From contig CM046879.1 in the NCBI GenBank assembly GCA_025667525.1, positions 390,871,039 through 390,935,038 of the forward strand: 64,000 nucleotides of DNA, read 5' to 3'. This document shows, one piece after another, positions 57,240 through 64,000 of the stretch; within the stretch, counting starts at the first letter, position 1, and every line of letters starts with the position of its first letter. The stretch comes from Glebionis coronaria. Taxonomy: Eukaryota > Streptophyta > Magnoliopsida > Asterales > Asteraceae. The position numbers and the translations under genes are program-made. The notes under the pieces were generated by a model. That model was not told the DNA's origin. It saw only the letters and a program-made list of their open reading frames with translations, and searched no databases.

Positions 57240-59988
57240 AAAGTAATTTTTTTTATTTTCTAAACAAGTGTTTAATCATGAATCTAGTAGACTCCCTGTT
57301 TTAATCATGAATTCAGCACACCCTTTTTTTAATGTGTCAAAACTTTTTTTAGTATCAAATATGATACTGCATCATCATATATGATAATTGAGTATCATAT
57401 ATGACAAATTAAAAAGTACATGCATGATCATATATGATACTTAATAAGTGTGAAAACACTTATCCTTTTACCACTTAATTATAATAATAACCAAGCCAAA
57501 ACGTGTATTTTATATCGTAAATGTCGGAATTATACGTGGTTTGTGTTTTTGTTGTGATTTAGGATCAAAATGTGAAAAGGGAAGAAAACACGGGCTTTCA
57601 CGGGCTTTTATCGAAGAAAAAGACAAAAGACGAAGTCAAAAGATCAAGAGTGCAAAAAGAACGGAAGTCCAAGGCCTATTCTGAAGATTTATCGAAGAAA
57701 AAGTCTAAAGACGGAAGTTTAATGAAGTCGAAGAACTCAAGTCTAATAAATGAAGAAATTATAAGACGAGTTCAAATAATCCCGAGACAAAGTCGAAAAA
57801 AAAGTCGAAGAATTTATAAAGACGAAAAGACGAGAAAAGGAAGAAAAGATCAACACTTGCTAATCTCCCTATAAATACCATCCTAATGACACATTAGGAG
57901 GTGTTAGCTAAATTGACAACTTAGTCTTTCCATTTTATTTTCCAAGCACTTTCATATTGTCATCTTAATTTCTTGTCATTAATTTCAAGTAAGTTTTAAT
58001 TTTGTAGAAACTAGAAGGGGGGGGGGGGTTGAATAGTTTCTCTTCGATTGGCAACCAAATTAAAATTACTTTCAATTTGGTTTGTATCAAAACTATCTTT
58101 TGCTTGAAGCTAAGTTGCATAATGATTAGGTTCAATTCAAATGCACTAGCAAAGATAATAGGTAAGTGTAATGATAATGAAATAAGTAAAGAGTAAGGAA
58201 GGAGACAACCTAGTGGGAAGACACCAAGATTTATAGTGGTTCGACAACGAGGCTCTATCCTCGTTTCTACTCCACTCCTCGAGTACACCTACTCGATATT
58301 TCCACTATATCCACAAGCTCCCTTCTTGGCGGAGAAAACCTTACATCGTCGCTTACACTATTTTCCGACACTAAGCTAAATGTCGAGACCTAATCTTTAG
58401 CTGGGACCAATCTACACAACGTTGCCTACTTCACAATTTAATGACACAAGGCTAGATGTCGAGTTCTAATCTTAAGGTAGAACCAATCTTCACGACGTTG
58501 CCTACTTCACCATTTTATGACACAAGGCTAGATGTCGAGTTCTAATCCAAAGCTAGAACCAATCTTCACGACTCTTCACTTTGAAGCTAAGTGAGAACTT
58601 CACACAACACAACTACTAATCACTTTCAAGTTTAGTGAGAACTCACAAGACACAACCACATCACTTTATAGTTTAGTGAGAACTACTAATCAAATCTATT
58701 ACAACTCAACTAGACTTATCCAAGTACACACATGTAGCTTGGATTTACACAACACAAATCCAAGCAAACACATATGCAATGAATGTACACAACAAATCCA
58801 AGTATCCACAAATAAGTTGGATGAACACAACTAGTCCAAGTATTCATAAATACAATGGACTGACCTAAAACAAAAAGGGTATCATGATGAATATGACTAG
58901 CTCATAGATTCATCTTTATCACAACACTAGTGAGTGAGTGATCTTCTCATTGGACAAGGTAAAGGAGGGGATCAAGAGGATAATCATATTTAAACATCCT
59001 TAACACTTTAAGTGATCATTTACTAATGATTATGCTATAGAAAATAGAAAGGGGGCTGAGAAAAACGTCCAAGAGGCTTGTTGGAAATTGAGATTTGACC
59101 CACTATTTAAAGGAGACAAAGTATAACAGATATATAACGGCTATCTGGGCGCGGTACCTTATCTAGCCCGGCGGTTCCATATCGCTAAGGAACCGCCTAG
59201 CTACTTAAGGTTCCGCCCTAGAGTACGCTCTGTTTTTTGTCTTTTAGTGGGGTAGGAATATCTGAGGTATTTGAAGCCTTCAAAGGATATTCTAATAGCA
59301 TATGGAATATGCTATTTTTAAATTTTCATTTTCCATTTTAATAAAACATTTTCTAAAAAAGAAAGTTTATTAAAAAGTCTTTTGTCATATTAAAAAAAGT
59401 GAGTTTTAAGGATAATCATTTTGATGATCACTAAGTATGATTAAGAAAGGTTAGTGATATGATTATTACCTTGATGATATGTTAGTTAAATAATTCGTTT
59501 TGTGTTTTACACTAAATGTGTTGTATAGTTTGTTGTGATCAAAACTAAGAAAGATTAGTTAACACTAATAATGTTTTTAGGCATCACTTGCATTAAAAAT
59601 CTCCCCCTTTTGATTACGACAAACGATAAACTCATTTACGTAGAAACAGGAAATATCGAATTATTAATGAGTTTATCACTATCATTTCTTCCCCTTTGTC
59701 GTAGCAAAAAAGTTAGCACAAGTCTTTTGAAGAAAATCGGACTTTGCTAGTAGCTCCCCCTTGGTGGTTGCTCCCCCTTGCTTGGGGCACCAAGTATATG
59801 AGCTAAGGTGACATGCTACACAAAGGTTAGTAGAAAGGAAAGAAACACCAATGTATATATGATCACTACCTACCAAGTAACTTGAGAGGGAGAGAGAGAA
59901 GAAATCTCAAATTAGAAGCAAGTATTTTGCTAAGTTTGTCCAAAAAGGTAATTGAAAAAATCAAACTTCAATCCAATGAAGATGATAA
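57240..59988. other. Unclassified inter-element sequence, right unit
   Basis: Duplicate of 33417-36177 with the same palindromes, purine-rich block (57572-57874), TATAAATA (57870-57877), a 12-G run (58017-58028) and GGGGGAG-type tracts near 59601. No gene is supported. Confidence 0.45.
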
Positions 59989-62900
59989 TGTAACACTCTC
60001 ATTTTTCATATCGGTACAGCGGAAGGGTCTTTCAGAGTGTTACGGGATAGCACAATAACTCCAATCATAGACAACACATAAAAAAGGTTGTACAAGGTTT
60101 AACAAACATTCATTCGATAAAAAGTTTCAATAGCGTACAACAGGTCCCAAATTATACAGGTCATTAAGTTTACAAAACACAGATCGAATGAACATTTTTA
60201 ATATTAAGTGTGGGCCATCAGAGTCGATCTCCATCCGGATTACCTTCAAGCACCTGAGATAGAAAACATGCAAAAATCATATCAGCGAATGCTGAGTGAA
60301 TTCATAGAGTTTAATGAAAACCGTTATATAAAAACAATCATTTACATTCATTTAAAATCAGAACACAAGTATAATATCGAAAGTAAGTCCTCATATTGCT
60401 AGTCAGGCAATATATATCAAGCATACATCTGTAACCGTCCATGAGACCGTAGTCTCTATATTACCATGATAGGTAATATATTCATCGTTAATAGCGTCGT
60501 ATCATATCGTTTATTTAGATTATATAGATTGAATAGATTATAGGATTATTATTAGCCGCATGACATTGTTACCTTACTGTGAAAACAGCGGGCCGCGAAC
60601 CCGACAAACAATTTGCCCATCTAAGTTAGCGTGTCGTCACAAAAATCACGCTAAGGAATCTTCTCATACATAAATTCGCTTACCAATCAATGTGGTACGA
60701 CGGGGATCAACCGTCAAGGCGCGAACTGGGGTGATCGTCCCCAAATAGTACTATCAAATGCATAAGCGTCTACCAAAACCCGGTAGTTCACAATTCATGC
60801 TAATGGGACTTTAAGTGACATAACCTAACTACTAATAATCCTTTTAGTCTCGAATATAGGGTCATAGCATCATTCGGGTCCATATCATTTAGCATACAAT
60901 CGGGACTACTTGTGTTCTATTTTTATAAAAATCTAGCATGTTATCTCCCTCGCGGGTTTACAAATCATTTTATAAAATATTTAAAAGAGTGCGAGGCTAT
61001 GAACTCACGTTGTTAATGAAAGGCGGATTATCGGCTACGGGCGTGCTTCGGTCACGGAAACCTATATAAATAATAATCGGTCTTAGACTCGGTCCAATGA
61101 CTTTTATCAAAATAACAATATAGATATGATGATTTTGTACATATGATGATGATCAAGTGGGTTTATACATCCTTGTTTACTCATTTTAGCGTTTACGTCT
61201 TGATAACGTCTTACTAGTTAGCTAGTTTTAACTATTTATCCATTTTAAGTCCATTAAGCCTTGTATAAGTTCTTTAACTTGTTTTTATCCATTTTATACC
61301 TATATGATCAGTATATATACTTTTCATGTTGGGCCCAATGGGTTAAGCCCAATAAGCTCTTTTTATAAGTTTTTATCTTATTAAGTCCAATTATTAGTCT
61401 AATGTGTTTAGTTAGCTCGTAAATGTCCGTAATTCTTATAGTTCGGGTTTTATCGGTTTTTACTTGTCTTAGTTGCTTATACATCAGTATATGACTTTTA
61501 TAAACTTTACATTAGATGGGTTTGGTCGTCTAAGTTTTATTTGGCGAAAAACGTTAATTTTACGGCGATAGCCGAAAAAGTCGTAAAAATCAAGTTTATA
61601 GTTTTTATTACTTATAAATATTATTTTACCACCATTTATATAATTTACCCATTTAATTAACCTTTAATACATTTATATAAATAAGTTTTATAAGTTAGTG
61701 GGTTTATATTTGTATATTTTATAAATTATATTGTGAGTGCTTATATAATATTAATAAACATTATTTCCAAAAATCTGATTTTTAACTTCATGTTCACCAT
61801 TTTTAACATATCTACAGTTCTATAATGACTTAAAAGCTCATTTTTGGATGACATGTTCTTCATAATATGTGCTACATATAACTTAGTTATAGCTACTGCC
61901 CATTTTGAGTTTAAGTTGCCTTAGCAGTCCCTACAAAACTGCTTATTCAGATTACACCACCTAACTTGTTTTGATCATATCTCACTCATTATTTTGATTC
62001 CATTGCATGGACAACTCTCACATGTGTATGACATCATCTACTTACTGTAAATGGATCAAACCATGCAATTTTATCAGTTCATCTTTTAGTTATCTATTGT
62101 TTTTATACAGCCAACTAAATAGTCAAGATTTTAGCTTCATTTCTTATAGTTATCATCATTTTTAAGCATATTTATCAACACTTGATCCCCACACAACATT
62201 TTTATCATCATATATACATCATATACATATACAAAATGAAAGAAAATACATTTGTTCTTTACAAAATAATAAGAGAAAAATGTAGAGGATGATCTTCTTT
62301 ACCAATCCAAGTGGATTTCTTGTTTTAGGAAGACAGGAACTTGATGAACACAACAAGTATCTCCAAGACCATCAAATATCAAGAACATAGGTTGGAAAAT
62401 AAGCCCTAGGACACAAGCAAATCACCTCCAAAGTTGTTGATATGGCCACCAAATGATCAAGGCTTCAAGAGAACACCTTAATAGGACTAGTAAACATGTG
62501 GTTTAAGGCTAGAAAAGATCAAGGATGGTGTTTGTTGGCTTATTTGGGACGGCACAAAAGGAGAGTTGAGAGAGTTTTTGGTGTTGAGTTGCATGTAAGA
62601 ATGATAGAAATGGAAACAAGTAGCTAGTTTAGCTAGTAAGTGGTAAAGGTTAGCTTAATGTGTAAGCACATGCTTACACTTGTATAAGTTAGCTAATACT
62701 TGATGCCACATATGTGTTGTGGTGTCAAGTTGCCGTCCCATATAAGCTAGTGGGGTGGGACAAAGTGTTTTGTCCCATCTCACTAGTTTACGGGTATTTC
62801 TCGATTCTAGCTTTCTCGATTTGCGTGCCCTCGGGTCATTTTACGAAAAACGTTTTTATAAATTATGAATCACCGTCACAAAACGAATCCAATAAAAATT

Positions 62901-63096
62901 GTCTCATCAAAAACGGAGTTCAAAAACGTAAATACGTAATCCTAAGGTTTCCGGTTTAGTCGTAAAAGACGCCAAATTATGCACGTAAGCCCAAATTTAA
63001 ATCCGTAAATTGTGAGTTCGTCAACCAACACAAAAATAAGTTTCAAAATATTATACGAGAAAATATTTCACTACCTGAAAATGTTAGATTGTCACA
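59989..63096 (-). repeat. Element D 3' LTR, complete
   Basis: This 3,108-bp LTR runs in sense from TGTGACAATC (63096) to GAGTGTTACA (59989) and abuts the PPT of element D. The last 360 bp (62737-63096) are absent from the left unit. Features near its sense 3' end: inverted repeat GTAACACTCT/AGAGTGTTAC (59990-59999, 60034-60043) and hairpin CAGC/GCTG (60283-60294). Short ORFs inside have no support. Confidence 0.88.
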
Positions 63097-63115
63097 GCTT
63101 TTCCTCCTAAAAGGG
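63097..63115 (-). other. Element D polypurine tract
   Basis: The minus strand reads CCCTTTTAGGAGGAAAAGC directly before the LTR terminus TGTGACA. Confidence 0.8.
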
Positions 63116-63137
63116 ATCAACGTCCTCGTGATCCATT

Positions 63138-64000
63138 TCATTTGGATGTCCGTTTCTTATTGAAATCGAAGAGGTGCGGATATTTCTTCCACATTTCATC
63201 CTCTCGTTCCCAAGTATACTCCGGTCCATGCTTTGAATTCCATCGGATTTTGACAATAGGTATCCGACTTTGTTTCAGTTGCTTTACCTCACGGTCCATA
63301 ACTTCTACGGGGCTCTTCGATAAAATGCAACTTCCCATCTATTCGAACCTTACCTAACGGAATTTTCTCATCACTCACTACTAGACATTTCTTCAGATTA
63401 GATACATGGAATGTGTTGTGAACACCATGAAGTTCTGGGGGTAACTCTAGTTTGTAAGCCACCGGACCTACTCTAGATAAAATCTTAAAGGGTCCAATAT
63501 AACGGGGATTCAATTTTCCTCGTTTTCCAAATCTTATAACGCCTTTCCATGGCGATACTTTCAACATTACTCGGTCACCCACTTCAAACTCCATTGGCTT
63601 CCGCCGCACATCCGCGTAACTTTTCTGTCTACTACGGGCAGTCAACAACCTCTTCTTAATCTGAACTATCATCTCTGTAGTCTCCCGGATCAATTCCGGT
63701 CCCGTGAGCTGGGTATCCCCAACTTCACTCCAACATACAGGAGATCTACACTTCCTACCATACAAAGCTTCAAACGGTGCAGCCTTAATACTAGAATGGT
63801 AACTATTGTTATACGAAAACTCTGCTAACGACAAATGTTTATCCCAATTCTTACCAAAGTCTAACACACAAGCTCTCAACATATCTTCCAGTGTTTGTAT
63901 CGTCCTTTCACTCTGCCCATCAGTCTGGGGGTGATAAGCAGTGCTCATGTCGAGATTCGTTCCCAAAGATCTTTGGAGAGATTTCCAAAAATTCGATGCG
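63138..64000 (-). pseudogene. Element D pol C-terminus: integrase and chromodomain, frameshifted
   Basis: The frame enters from the right edge ([20 protein letters not shown]) and carries the C-terminal part of a Ty3/gypsy integrase with the catalytic Glu in [15 protein letters not shown]. After it come the [10 protein letters not shown] and [20 protein letters not shown] blocks and the [19 protein letters not shown] segment. A chromodomain follows ([31 protein letters not shown]), which targets integration to marked chromatin in chromoviruses. A G run at 63309-63312 holds one base too many: the integrase frame shifts out at EEP and the chromodomain continues in another frame to a stop at 63138. 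Tekay/Del lineage by domain type. Most of the element lies beyond the window. Confidence 0.88.

Larger units (their letters stand above)
38930..62736. repeat. Right unit of ~23.8-kb tandem segmental duplication
   Basis: Second copy of the block described at 1592-38925, without the Athila-like insertion. At its right end it continues beyond the duplicated part into the rest of the element D LTR and pol, so the right unit preserves the original right flank. The left unit preserves the original left flank, the gag of copia A. Confidence 0.92.

Noticed and set aside
60208..60402. 64-residue plus ORF in the element D LTR
   Set aside because: Short frame within LTR sequence, antisense to the element and without recognisable motif.

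Overview
This window is plant nuclear heterochromatin made almost entirely of nested LTR retrotransposons. I see no host protein gene, no rRNA and no functional tRNA. The Ty1/copia Gag and Pol proteins resemble families I know from Asteraceae, particularly Anthemideae such as Tanacetum (for example the Gag start [13 protein letters not shown] and the protease motif [15 protein letters not shown]). That points to a composite-family plant, but the assignment rests on recall and not on a search.

The dominant structure is a tandem duplication of about 23.8 kb. The left unit (about 1592-38925) and right unit (about 38930-62736) carry the same nested elements in the same order and differ by under about 1% by eye. 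Each unit holds, left to right: (1) the 5' end of a minus-strand Ty1/copia element, copia A (gag, repeat-rich leader, PBS, 321-bp LTR); (2) the gag, PBS and start of the 5' LTR of a Tekay/Del-like Ty3/gypsy element, element C; (3) a complete 12,009-bp copia element, copia B, inserted in the element C LTR with target duplication AAACC; (4) the rest of the element C LTR; (5) about 2.75 kb of unclassified sequence; (6) the 3' LTR of a second Tekay-like element, D, cut off at 38925 in the left unit but complete in the right unit, where it leads into the integrase and chromodomain of D at the right edge.

The left unit alone also contains a 13.5-kb plus-strand Athila-like Ty3/gypsy element (2228-15735). 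It is inserted in copia A gag with target duplication CGTAC, and the right unit preserves the empty site. The element encodes only Gag and protease, so it is probably non-autonomous.

The order of events can be read directly. Element C came first; copia A and copia B then inserted into it; the block was duplicated in tandem; last, the Athila-like element entered the left unit. After duplication the two copia B copies decayed differently. The left copy has three premature stops. The right copy keeps complete gag and pol frames, with pol in the +1 frame relative to gag, and lacks only the last Pol residues.

The most unusual signals are in non-coding parts: three 48-nt-spaced hairpins with base-pair covariation in the element C leader, ATCGGAAT repeat arrays and hairpins shared by the leaders of copia A and copia B, palindromes around the LTR TATA boxes, repeated polypurine motifs behind copia B pol, and a cluster of perfect GC-rich stem-loops in the element C LTR.
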